Shown piece after piece: positions 1 to 11,427 of a stretch of 64,000 bases of DNA. The stretch is from Antitrichia curtipendula (lineage: Eukaryota > Streptophyta > Bryopsida > Hypnales > Leucodontaceae): assembly GCA_951230915.1 (NCBI GenBank), contig OX579639.1, positions 15,562,001 to 15,626,000 on the forward strand, given 5' to 3'. Every line of letters begins with the position of its first letter. Position 1 is the stretch's first letter. The translations under genes were made by a program, and so were the position numbers. The notes beneath the pieces were generated by a model. It was not told the DNA's origin. It ran no database searches and saw only the letters and a program-made list of their open reading frames with translations.

Positions 1-18
1 ACTTAACCCTTTTTATAG

Positions 19-3000
19 ATTGCATATACTTGGTTTTCTAAAAGGACTCCTTGAAAGACTCTTACTTCTTATGCAACTTCCTGAAGCTCTTAAGGTATAT
101 TTATATATAAGCATAGTTGAATACGTTACTAATACGTCTATAAGATCAAATAACAAACATTGATTATTCCTTACCTAATTCTATATGATATGTGCATTTC
201 AACATAATGATATAATCTACATATGTATGCTATATTCAATAGTATTATTTTAATTATTATTTCAATATTAAATTTTTTTGTACTTTCTTAGTACAATTTA
301 AAAAAATAATATTTTCCTTATAATCATGTTAGGCCTTTCCACAAAGTAAGAATTTAAGTAAAATTATAGTGTTAAAAGAAAAATAGGTTTTTAGTGTTTG
401 TATAAAAAATGTCTCTTGAAAATAAGAATCTATCATTTTTTTTTAATTCTTAAGAAAAAATTAAAATCTTCGATATTAAAATACATACTCAGAAATTTGA
501 AACTTGGTTGAATCTATAATTCATTCTTGTCAGTATTTAGTAACTTTGAAGTGATTCAATTTAATAATAAATGATCCATAAAATGTCACCAATAAAAAAT
601 GGTGATATTTTTTTATATAGTAGTACAAAATATTAGAATATTTATTAATTATTAATATATGTATAAACTTAAAATTTCAAAAGCAATACAAATATGTTTT
701 GTAAATATAAAAAATTTAGAGAAAATTCATTTTTATTGAAGGATAAATATTTATTTATTGTATATCAATGATGTAGGTTGCAGAGAGTCATATCAATCTT
801 AAAAATAGTCTAGAGGAACAAAAATTACTTGCAAATAAGAAAAAAATTCTTGCTGCTGCAAATCTTATTAATTATATTTTACCACATTCCATCTATTTAT
901 CTAAGTTTGAAATCGAGGCCAAATGGCTTGAAGACATATTAAGAAAGGCATTTCATGAGGTCCAATTTTAATCATTGATAAATGTTGATTTAGTATAATT
1001 TTAAACTCATTAACATCATTCAAAAAATATGCATATTAATTTAAATTAAATTTTTTTTTTCTGTTAATGCTTATATATATGTTAAAATGAATTTTTGTAA
1101 AGAATGTGTAAATGGCAAATAAATTGTAGTCTACATCATTTGTGCATAATTATCTTGTAATATCTGCAATTGATATTTTTAAATTTTTAACACAAAATTT
1201 TAAATAACTACAAATTATTAATGAAAAAATAATATTTATTTATTTCTTGAAAAAGAACTAAATAAAAAATATATTTAAAAACAAATGAATTTCTTTGTAA
1301 TATTACTAAAATGTTAATAAATATAACAATGCAACATTCTATAATCAATAAACTTCATTGCAATGAACTATTTGATTGCAAATTTTATTTAAATCATATT
1401 AAATTCAATTAGAAGATTTTATTTCTTAAACTTTATTTTGTAGGCAAAATGGAGATAATCAGATGGAAACAAAGAGTACATTTGAAATTTTGGATAAAGT
1501 AATTCATAAAATTAATCATTGATAATCATATTTTAAAATATATAATTTGAAATTACTTAAATGATGATACTTGTTATTTATAATGATTATGTACTTCTTG
1601 AAATTTTGATTAGCTTGGAATATAGAGTTTAGAATTTATAATAATTAATGTATAATAAAATAATACACATTATTAATAATTAATAGAATATTAGTAGATA
1701 GTAGAAGCAGATGCAATAAAAGAAAAGAGGTTGCCCGAGGCTATAGATAACGTAAAAGATCTAAAACGGAATATTGAAATATCTAAACATCTTATGAAAG
1801 TTGAAGCTGAAGCTCATTTGGAAAAGAAACGAGAATGGGCACAAAATTTAATCAAGTATAAAAAGGTATATAATTTAACTGATATTTTTATTTTTATTTT
1901 TTTAAATTGAGTATTTCATTATTTTTATTATAAATATTTACCCCATTCAATCATACAAGTCAAAAGACTAGTAAACAAATATTAAAATTAATTATTGATT
2001 TTTTTTAAAGAAAAAATATAATATTTAAATTATATATTATCATATATGATAAATAGCATAATCATTATGGATTATTTCAAAAATAAATAAAAGTTATTTG
2101 ACTTTTATTTCACATTGCTTATGTAATTAAATTAATTTTTAAATATACAAAATTTAATTGGAAATTTGATTCACTAACTTTTTTTTACAGTTTTACTAGA
2201 TTTTATTGTTAAATTCCATAAATAAATAAATAAATAAATAAATTGATAAAAAATTTATATATATAATTTAGATTTATACTAGAATTAATGGAACAACTTC
2301 ATCAATGTCATTGAAATCAAATTGAAAAAGTCAATGGTAGTTATAATTTTATTTTTTTGATATTTGATATTTCATAGGAACTTAGAGAAATGCGAAAAGA
2401 ACAACAAAGTGCTTATAAATACAAGTAAAGATTTCTTTGAAAACTAATTATACAAGTTCTACAGTTCCTCTAATTATTTATTTTATATAATTGAAGTACG
2501 AACATTATTTCTTTGATACTTTGTAATTGATATACATTTTTGTGTTTCTTGAAAGAATATGAAACTATAAAAAAAACTATTTAAAGATGAATTAAACTAT
2601 ACATTTTAAATAAATAAATAAATTTTCAAAATAATAAATTTTCAAATGTTTTTGTTTAAACAAAAGATTGGTTTATAATCAATATTGTTTTATACATAAT
2701 GTAAATATGTACATATGAATATATATTTTATTTTTTAATAATCAAAGTAGTCAAAGATCATAGAGTCAATCTTTTGAGAATCTTTTAGATTAAGATTCTT
2801 TTTGGATTGTTATAGTAATCATTATCAAAGTTTTTGTATCAATAAGATTTATGTGAGAAAATAAAATCAATAATATATGAAAATGCTACATTCAATTGAT
2901 AAAATGCTTTGTTATATCTTACAAAGAGTCATGCATGAACTTTGTGACCTTTTGGAAATACTATAAAATAAATAAATTTACTATTATCAAAATGACTTTA

Positions 3001-6000
3001 GTTTTCATTGGATTCAAAATTAAAATTATTCAAAAAAATCAATGTTTTGCATAATGTCAATTTCCATTCACCATATAGATGAACTTTGAATCTTTTCTTA
3101 CAAAAATCTAAAAACTTACACAATCTATATTGAGCTAAAAATAAATTGCAAAATTACATGTAGATAATTTCCTTTAGTACCAAATGTCTAGTCAATGTAT
3201 ACTTAAAAATTCATGTAGGATTTTTTGAATTTCAAGTATTTAATGGATGATCTCAAAATTTTGACATAAGATGAGAACATTCACTCCCTTTGTGAGAATT
3301 AAATTTCAATTGGATGCCCAGATCAATAGTTATGCTCCTTAAAAAAATAAATTGCACTTTGAGTGATAGGGACATTTTAGAAGCATCTTTTGTTAAACAC
3401 CTCATCTACTTTTGAAATTTGGAATGTATGTAATTGATAAATATGGCATAAAACTGTCCCAAATAACAAATTTTAGTTCTCAAATCACACTCTAAGAGAA
3501 GTCAAATTTTGTTAGCTATGTCATGGTGGTTTTGAGAAGAAAAAAAAATGGCTTTAACTTCAAGCCCTATTATCTTGCAATTTGTGAAGTCAAAATTTAA
3601 AAAAAATTTAAAACATATTCCAAACATTTTTCTCTAACCTTTCACCATTTGGATTTTGAATTTTTTTTAAATCATTCTCATTTGTACAAGAAATCATAAA
3701 AAATACACTAGTGCATTGCCAATTTGCTTAACCTCCTTGCCATTGCATATATGGTGGTTTAAAATAAGCTACACTCCATGTTTGGTACTAAAACTTTGCA
3801 TGAGTGTACCTAACAAGATTTAGAATTCAATAGTGGAGAGTCTCAAATTCATCAAGAGCAAAAATTTCACTCTAAGGTTCAAAGTTTGCTAACTCTGTTT
3901 TGCAAGAATCAAAAGAATTTTTATTTTTTCATTTCAAACATTATAATCTTTCAATCTACATAGTCAAATGGGCTAAAATATTTCCAAAAAATTGTTAGAG
4001 TATTCTACTACTTTCTTGTATGCTTGAAGTTCAAATAAAAGGTTTTGATTTTCAATTTTTGACAATACACTCAAAAATGGTAGTTTTTGACAATTTCTCT
4101 TGAAAAACACCCTTGGTTGGTTGGTCCTTTAAAGGTTAAGTGTTTTCACACTTCTATTACAAAACTCACTTCATATTTGGTCAATGGAGCCTATAATGTC
4201 CAATATGATTAGCAGAGACTCTACCTTACTGTCTATGAACACATCAAAATGCATAAAATATTCAATAAAAAATAAAATTTTGAAAATGTCATAGTAATCA
4301 TATTGTGAATTCTCCTTTTTTTTATGTAATCTAAATATATGAAACTCAATTAATTGCAGAGCTGATAAATTACTTGCAACTGGTGACATGGCACGACGTG
4401 ATCATGAAATAAGGCTTGCCGAAGCGCGAGCAAGAAATAAACAATTAAAAGTTGACTTGGAGGTATGTCTTTTACATCCCTCGTCTAATTACATACATTG
4501 GGGCTCTTATGGAAACTACCAAATTATGAAAGTTTGATTCGGCGCTCAATTGCATGTCAAATTTTGTGTCAAATTTATAGGGGTCCACGTCACTTCACAC
4601 CATTTGCAAGATGGCATGTGAGTTGTTTTTTACAATAATGACTTAATTTATGCCAAATCTAGCCTTTGCATAGGATATTAAATGTTTTTGTTAAAACAAG
4701 AATAAATTAGAAACAAATGAATGAATGCTTTTATTTTTGCAGAGAGAGAAATTAGTACACTCAGAAGTGATGGATTACATGGGCAAACAAAATCTATTTT
4801 TGCACGAAGAAGTTCTCGATTTGACAACAAACCATGAGAATGATTCTCAATGTATGGCTTGGGCAATTGAAAAGATTCAAAACGAAATTAAAACGAAGAA
4901 AATGCAAATTGCGGATATTGAGCCACAGTGAGTTTTCTTGTTTATAATTAATTGGGATATTCTTTAATAGCAATACTTTGAAGTGGGGCTATTAACAAAG
5001 TGACAGTAACACAAGTAAGGTATCTGCATCTAAAACAAACATTTTTTTTCTTTCAAACGAGCAATTCTAAACACAATTCAAGAAAAATATCATTCACAAT
5101 GCTAGCAAAAGAAAGCAAAAGTCAATGTGATTGATTTGAGAATTTTTTGAGGTTGGGTGAATATACTACAAATTTTTTAAGTTGAGGTCATCATTATAAG
5201 CCCCCTGTGTTTTATATGATTGATTTGAGAATTTTTTGAGGTTGGATGAATTTATTACAAATTTTTAAAGTTAAGATCATCACTATAAGCCCCCTGTGTT
5301 TTCTGTGATGTTTTATAATTTTAAGTGACAAATTTTAGGTCATCACTATAAGCCCCCTTGTGTTTTTATGTCAACAATAACGTCCAATGGAACATCCAAA
5401 TGTAAGATCATTCAATTAAATTCACGACATTTTATGTTTTTTATATTTTTTTATATGAGGTATTTTATTAAAAAAAATGGTTACACTCATAACATTATTA
5501 AGCAATGGTAGAGGGTCCCCTTTTACAATTGGAACATTGTTTGACAACAATGTAAAACAAAAACCTCAACTAATCTAAAATTCGGATTTCAATGGGAGTT
5601 AAAGCCAAAAGGTATCTTCATAAAGACATACCTTGCAAGCTAGAGAACCCTAGAGCTAGTATACAATGTTACATTATTTAATGGGTTTCAATATTTTGAA
5701 GATTTTTCCTTTAAAACTTGATTTTCACATTCAAAATAGTTTCCTCTGCTTTTAAGCAAAACTAACAAAATGAAAGCTTAGTTTCTACTCCATTTTTTTT
5801 TAATTTTTAAATAAGCATTATGTGAAATTTGAAGTTGAGGATCTATAACCACTTTTTTGAATATGGATTGGCACAAAAAGATTCTCCATACAACAATTTT
5901 CTCAATGCATTAGATGAAATTAATCTAATCTTAAGGGCTATGAGTTCCTTTGAGTTCTTGGACTATGGGAACTTGACCATAGCAACAAGTTGACATGGTT

Positions 6001-7462
6001 GAGAGACTGCCATGTCAAATGTAAAATAATAATAATAAAATAATTTTTAAATTAAAAGATCTTAATTTTAATTAAAAAATTTAATAATATTATTATTTAT
6101 TTTGGCTAGCAGTGGCTAATTCATAGCATTGAGAATAGACCTGAAATGACCTTCCAATGCCTTTCCAAAATATATTATAATAGTGTATTTTTATTTTTAA
6201 AATTTTAGATTCTTTCAACATGCTTTCTTCATTATTTCTTCAAAGAAAGATTGATAATTTAAAATTTTCACAAAAAAATTTGAAAATTTTATGACACATA
6301 TTAGACATGCAGTTTCATCATTGAAAAATGAAACAAAAAAATTCACTCATAAATAATGAAGAAATGGAGGATACAAAGTGAAGGATTTTGAGTAAACAAT
6401 CATAAGGCTCTATCTTTTAGGGGGTAATAAGACAAATTTTTGTCTACAATGGGCTTCACTCAACTCGTGTTTTAATGTGTTCTTCTAAGGTAAATACACC
6501 TAGTTGAGACCTACTTCTAAAATTGGTCCTACGAATTCTTGCCTATTCATGAGAGTTTAGGAGTGAATCTAGATACACCTATTTAAGCACTTTGATTTTT
6601 TTTAAATTATTCATTATGTGTCCAAAAAATTCATTTTAAGAGACTCTAGAATCCATTTTGACTACCAATAAGATCCAACAAAAAAAATTCTTGGACAACT
6701 TTTTAGTAAGACCTATGCTCAAATGCTTCTTGAAGATTTTAAGTAATATTCCCTTACCTATACATTCCCTTCTTATAAAAGATAGAAGGTTTGAATACTA
6801 AGATATGTACATCCACAATCAACAGTGCCCCAATTGCGACACCTACATTTGGACTCCAAAAGAGTCCCTTTTTCCTAAATATTGATTAGGCAAGATGTAC
6901 ACAATTTCAAAATGAAAGTCTACAAGAGTCTAGTGTTGATTTTTAAGTACACCTAGAGATAATATACTTTGAAATTCATAACTTGTTCATATAGTGTCCC
7001 AATAATGCATGCTAAAGTGTGTCAGAATCTACTTTCAGTTTCCTAAAAGACCCAATTAAAATAATTTAATTTTAATAACATTAACTATGCTCAATTCTAA
7101 TTAGGGTCAATTGTAGTGTGCATACTACAATCGACACTAATTGTAAATTGAGCTTTCAAATATTTATACAATTGATATTTGGTTCTCTCAGTGGTTCCAA
7201 AATTTGACACAAAGGAACATGTTGGTACTCGCATCGCAGATATGAGGCAGAAATGAAGATGTTAGCTGATGCAGCAGCCGAGGCAAAGAGAAAGCATGAT
7301 GAATGGTACGCAAATCTAGGGTATAGTGAACTAAGTTTGAAGTCCGCTTCTAAGATACAAAAGATGTGGAAGGGATATCTTGTGCGTCGGGTGTGGGGAA
7401 AAGTCCTCAAAAAACTCAAGAAAAAGAGATTGAAAGCAACCAAGAAAGGGGAGAAGAAGTAA
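19..7462 (+). CDS. DRC9/IQCG-like axonemal IQ-motif protein, 3' part (5' end outside window)
   Basis: Likely a subunit of the nexin-dynein regulatory complex of motile cilia, which links outer doublets and regulates dynein; in plants it would act only in sperm flagella. Exons read: 19-94, 777-959, 1463-1498 (or 1444-1498), 1698-1865, 2378-2424, 4360-4462, 4743-4927, 7240-7462, with GT..AG borders and consistent phases, giving about 339 C-terminal residues. The product is almost wholly charged helical/coiled coil (exon 2 carries KWLEDILRKAFHE; exon 4 KRNIEISKHLMKVEAEAHLE). The last exon has an IQ calmodulin-binding motif, KIQKMWKGYLVRR, followed by a Lys-rich tail and TAA, the C-terminal arrangement of DRC9 (IQCG) and DRC10 (IQCD). 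The exon 7 pattern (charged helix, then IQ) fits DRC9 better, but DRC10 is possible. Introns are long (up to about 2.3 kb) and AT-rich. Exon 3 is the weak point: the obvious acceptor at 1443 breaks the frame, an AG at 1461-1462 keeps it. Confidence 0.72.
3300..4139. mobile_element. Degenerate TTAA-family element in DRC9 intron; left end unclear
   Basis: The right end reads GGTCCTTTAAAGGTTAA (TTAA at 4136-4139), preceded by a block (GAAAAACACCCTTGG, ACTCAAAAATGGTAG) recurring before the decayed right end of the copy at 36.4-37.2 kb. Interior order resembles the better copies at 13669 and 47161 (a 'caaat..taatcttncaatc' stretch followed by an A/T-rich tract). The left terminus is not recognisable, so the start is approximate. 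Confidence 0.4.
5130..5370. repeat. Tandem repeat in DRC9 intron, about 2.7 copies
   Basis: Two nearly identical units of about 90 bp (GATTTGAGAATTTTTTGAGG ... ATAAGCCCCCTGTGTTTT) and a partial third ending ATAAGCCCCCTTGTG. It lies inside the long intron before the last exon, with no coding potential. Confidence 0.75.
5935..6155. mobile_element. Short AT-rich MITE, decayed copy 1 of 3
   Basis: About 220 bp with an AT-only core and outer parts resembling two other copies at 22481-22696 and 62393-62647: left start AGGGCT.. with a gagttc block, right part GTGGCTA..AGGCC-like. It lies in the DRC9 intron. Termini are eroded here; the 62393 copy defines the ends. Confidence 0.4.
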
Positions 7463-9646
7463 TTAAATTGCAAAATCATAGGATTGTTGCAAATGCACGT
7501 AAGTGCATTCAAGTTCCGAAATGTACACCACTAATTAATATAATTTTGTTTTCACTAGGCTTGCTTTCATTTGGCTTGGAATAGAGTACTTTACCTTATA
7601 GTCCAAAACAATTGTTGTTGTGTACATAAGGTGGGTACTTCCAATATTACACCTTGCTCTAAAACTGCCATTACTTTGTGTACATCTCCAAAATCAATAT
7701 ATACATATGTGGAAGAAATGATTTTAGAACATCTACCAAGTAAAGCTTTGACTCTTCATAATTTTTGCATACAATATTTAAATATTGTGTTCTTTATGTG
7801 CGGTAGAACCTCCTTTTACTTGCCAACAAGAAAATATGAAAATTTTAAAAATTCTTTTAATAATAACTAGGTACAATAGCAAAAAGTGGTGATTTAGGAG
7901 GTATCCACCTTATATATCATTCTACCATTCAAGAAAAAATTTGCATGTTTTTTAATAGAATGAAAAAATTCACGATTTAATTATTGATCATTTTCCCTTC
8001 CCATTCCCATTTCAAGGAAAATTTCCCACCACTGCTTGAGGTTTGCAAAATTTGAGTTGATCCACCCAAAAGCCTTAAAAGGCTTTTAGATTTGTAGGTT
8101 ATAATGTAGGCAAACCCATTTTGATGGAGCCATAATTTCATTTTCTTGCATTCCAACTTACCGTAGTTGTAGGGCAAGTTTGGTGTACAATTATTCTAAA
8201 AATAGATGCCAATTTTTGGAGATTTAAAAATAAATATTGAATAGAAAAAATAAATATTGTCATTTCTTATTTAATTTTAGCAAATGTCGAATCTTAATTA
8301 TCTTTTGGAAAAAAAAAGATTTGCCAACCTTGTCCTTCACTTGATTTAAGGTAGTAAGAATAACATCTAGTGTAGAATTGGGGCTTAAAGGGTTGGAATC
8401 CGTGAGGTTCAAAGTCACCATTCTATGACTTCATTGAACACCACCATATGGTTTCAATCTACACATGACAAAATCTTTCATTCATTGTTCTACAATTTGG
8501 AAGGACGCTTTTGGATTGTCACTAGAACCATGTAGGGAAATCATCCTTTATGGATCAATGATACTTGTGTGTGAGCATGTGAGCCTTGAGCATATGTATA
8601 AGTAGATATCCTATAACCATCGAAGGTGCTTATAACATAAACACCTATAATATAGGTATCTATAACATAGCTACACTATAATCATGGAAGGTTTCTATAA
8701 TATAGACACATGTAACATAGATGTCTAATCTTCTAGGCTCATGGGTTCACGATTCAAGACTCGCATAATAGCGACTCTCCTTTACAAAATTTGTACATCA
8801 TGAATCATTTGCTTAAAAAAAGCTTGACAGCACTGATCGATCAGAGGTCGAACTACTATGCTAGACCTTCCCTTTCCACATAAAATTCCATAGAAGGCTG
8901 AGCATGTGCAATTTTTTTTTGTCTTCCATAGAAGGATTCTCTATAACCATTCACTGCCTTGTTCAACGTATTTGTAATTTCTGTATTTGATTGTCACTCA
9001 TGAACCCCAAGCCCATGTGTAGCAAGTCCCCATACTGAGGAAAAGCTCTTCACAGACACCTTCTTGGATGATATTTTTTTGTGTGTTTTTTGTTTTTTCC
9101 ATTTTGATTTTCCCCGACGATGGAATTTTTCATCCATTTCAATCTGCAGACTTTAGCAGTAGTAGTCAGTTACTTCTGGGATGATTCCCAGAGCACATCA
9201 GGAGTTTCAAAGCCGGTTCAAAAGCCCCTGGAACTGCATGCCCCCGTGATGATATCCACCACTTTTCTTTTTTTCTGCAGTTTGACTGGGTGGGGTGGAC
9301 TTGCTGTCATCACCACTTCATCCGATTCTCAACAATAAAAACAATCTCAACCACTGATGAAAAAGCAAAGGATTTTGAGGGACCGAAGTCTGTCTGCACG
9401 CTAACTTACAAGCAACCCCAAAACGCCACTTTTGCTTCCGGTCTGCACACTAACTTACAAACAACCCCAAAATGCCACTTTTGCTTCCGGTGTGCGAGGT
9501 TCAGAAGATGGGTTTGTTTTTTTGTTGTTGGTAAGAGCGTAAGGGCCACTTCACACGACATACCATGTAACATTTGTTAACCAGCCGAAAACCAATTTTT
9601 TTCCCTTTGAGATTGGGATAATTTCTCCATGGATTTGTGGGAGTGA
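7463..9646. other. Intergenic, DRC9 3' flank to Harbinger
   Basis: No gene seen. The first few hundred bases probably hold the DRC9 3' UTR; short ORFs there lack codon bias or motifs. 8600-8720 contains a simple, imperfect ATA/ACATAG-rich repetition. 9120-9560 is less AT-rich and carries the 49-bp duplication listed separately. Confidence 0.6.
9392..9489. repeat. 49-bp tandem duplication
   Basis: Two adjacent 49-bp units, 9392-9440 and 9441-9489, both beginning GTCTGCAC and ending CCACTTTTGCTTCCG, with only a few differences. It sits just outside the left end of the Harbinger element. Confidence 0.9.
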
Positions 9647-9743
9647 GGGCCGCTTTACACCTAGAGGCCGGGCCGATTTGTTGTGTAAGAGCCTTGAAAT
9701 CCTCACTTGTGATTGGTCGAAAGGCTGAAATCGGCCTGAACCC

Positions 9744-9772
9744 CTTTACACCTAGAGGCCGGGCCAATTGGT
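9744..9772 (+). repeat. Internal copy of the Harbinger terminal repeat
   Basis: CCTTTACACCTAGAGGCCGG followed by GCCAATTGG repeats the left TIR about 95 bp inside the element, in the same orientation. It may be a subterminal transposase-binding site or the trace of a nested end. Confidence 0.75.
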
Positions 9773-10116
9773 TGATATAAAATTTTGATTCGAAAAAGAT
9801 ATGACCTGACATGGCCCGAGCTCGCTGAATTGGGTGCACCCAAAGTGGAGGGCCAATTCTTGGCCTCGGGGCCAATGTCAGATTTCAATAAAAAACCATT
9901 TTTTTTTTCAATATATATTTTTTGAACAAATCTAATCCGTTGGATTTAGGAAAAATTTGAACGGCTCTTTTTGTCTCATCTTCCCTTCATCCTTTCTCCT
10001 CTTCTCTTCGTCTCTCTCTTTTCTCCTTGTAGAACGTCTCTCACTGAATTTTTTGGAGCTTGCCGAATTGTTGCTGTTATTTCTAGGGATTGCTTGAGTG
10101 TAGGAAGAACAATAGG

Positions 10117-11395
10117 ATGGAGGGGTGGAATTCTAGTGAAGGCTATGAGGCAATGCAAAGGTATCAAAGTGTTGAAGCTCATGCTTTTCAGCCTTTTCAA
10201 ACTTCTTTACAAGAACATGTAGGTAGTGTAGGGGTTTCGAATTTTTTTCAGCCGCCTCCTGGAACTCCTATTCCTCCTCCACCACCATTGATGGGTGTGC
10301 TTGCAGCTCAATCAAAGAGAAAGGCTACTGAAGAGATCGAGGAAGAAGATGTACAAATTGTAGCTCCACCAGCGCCAAAGAAGAAAAGAATTGCTGCTCC
10401 AAAAAAGCCTCGCAAGAAGAACGTGAAGAAAGAGAAGGAAGAAGATGAAGAGTCTGGCTCAAAGAATTGGAAGGATCATGACGTGGAGACTATGATTTCA
10501 TTGCGTGGCGAGATGGAGCCTGAATTTTTGAAGAACGCAAAGAAACAAGGTATGATTTTTGCATATGTGAATTTTTGAACAAAAAAGTTATAAAAAAAAT
10601 CAGATTTCAGATTTGGCCAATTTGGCCTTTTAAAGGCCTTCGCCTTTGCCGTCGGCCGTCGGCCCCCCTTTCCCCCCATCGGGCTTTGCCTTAGCTGTTG
10701 AGAGAGCAATTTTTGTTGGAGCTAGGGTTTGAACCCTCCACCTCGCGGGCGCGAGGAGAGTTCTCTAAAGAAGAACTCGAAGTCTACCTTCCTTCTTTTT
10801 TTCCCCCTTGATGTTCATTTCAACCATGGAGACTATCTTATACCACATTCACTGCTGGAATTTTCAGCACATTCACTGTTTGGAGGCCTAATCAAGCCCG
10901 TATGACCTTTTTTACTATAATTTCAGCCCATACATGTAATGTGCAGGTGTGGATACTTGGTTGAAGCTCCATGTACATTTAATTGCGGTAATTCCTGGAT
11001 TGAACCGAACGGCCGAGGCATGCAAAAAGAAGTTCAACAGTTTGTACAAGTTATACAAAGAAGACAAGTTGGCGAATGGAATTTCAGGTTCGGACCGCCA
11101 CGCATGTAAGTTCTACGATTCTTTTGATCAATGGTGGCATCAGACTGGTACCGTAATGAAGCATGTGACTGCATCCGCTAGTGATTCTATTAGTGTTGAA
11201 GAGAGTACCATGGACATTGAGAAGGATCAAAATTCAAATGACATTCCAATTTCAACTACAATTCCAACAACCAAGGTGGACAAGAAGAATTTTCAAGAGA
11301 AATGCTATGGCGTTTTTATACAGATGGCCGAAAACAGTTCAGTCATGGTAAAGAATTTTGAAAAAACCAACACTTTACTAGAAAAGGTAGAATGA
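10117..11395 (+). CDS. Harbinger accessory Myb/trihelix-like DNA-binding protein
   Basis: Harbinger elements carry a second protein with a Myb/SANT-like domain that helps transposase enter the nucleus and bind the ends. Two exons, 10117-10549 and 10947-11395 (donor CAAG/GTATGA, acceptor GTGCAG/GTGTGG), give about 293 aa. The start at 10117 (MEGWNSSEGYEAM) is preferred over the in-frame ATG at 10090. The N-terminal part is Pro-rich (residues about 50-65) followed by strongly basic Lys runs that look like nuclear localisation signals (PKKKRIAAPKKPRKK). A Trp-containing helical domain spans the intron (NWKDHDVETMISLRGEM ... AEACKKKFNSLYKLYKEDK), the trihelix/Myb-like pattern; the C-terminal third is Ser/Thr/acid-rich. 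Stop TGA, no frame damage. Confidence 0.85.
10640..10775. other. GC-rich patch in the Myb-gene intron with tRNA T-arm-like stretch
   Basis: A GC-rich stretch (GCCGTCGGCCGTCGGCCCCC) is followed by AGGGTTTGAACCCTCC, whose reverse complement GGAGGGTTCAAACCCT resembles a tRNA T-arm, flanked by a possible acceptor half (GGAGCTA on +). No matching 5' half, D-arm or anticodon arm was found, so this is at most a decayed tRNA-derived fragment. Confidence 0.3.
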
Positions 11396-11427
11396 CAGAT
11401 GGATAGGCTTATAGACAAGCTTTAGAT

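Noticed and set aside
7571..7870. 99-aa ORF downstream of the DRC9-like gene
   Set aside because: Low-complexity composition typical of 3' UTR/intergenic sequence, no motif.
10690..10775. tRNA-like stretch around AGGGTTTGAACCCTCC
   Set aside because: Only a T-arm-like hairpin and part of an acceptor stem can be drawn; no D-arm or anticodon arm, so not called as a tRNA gene.
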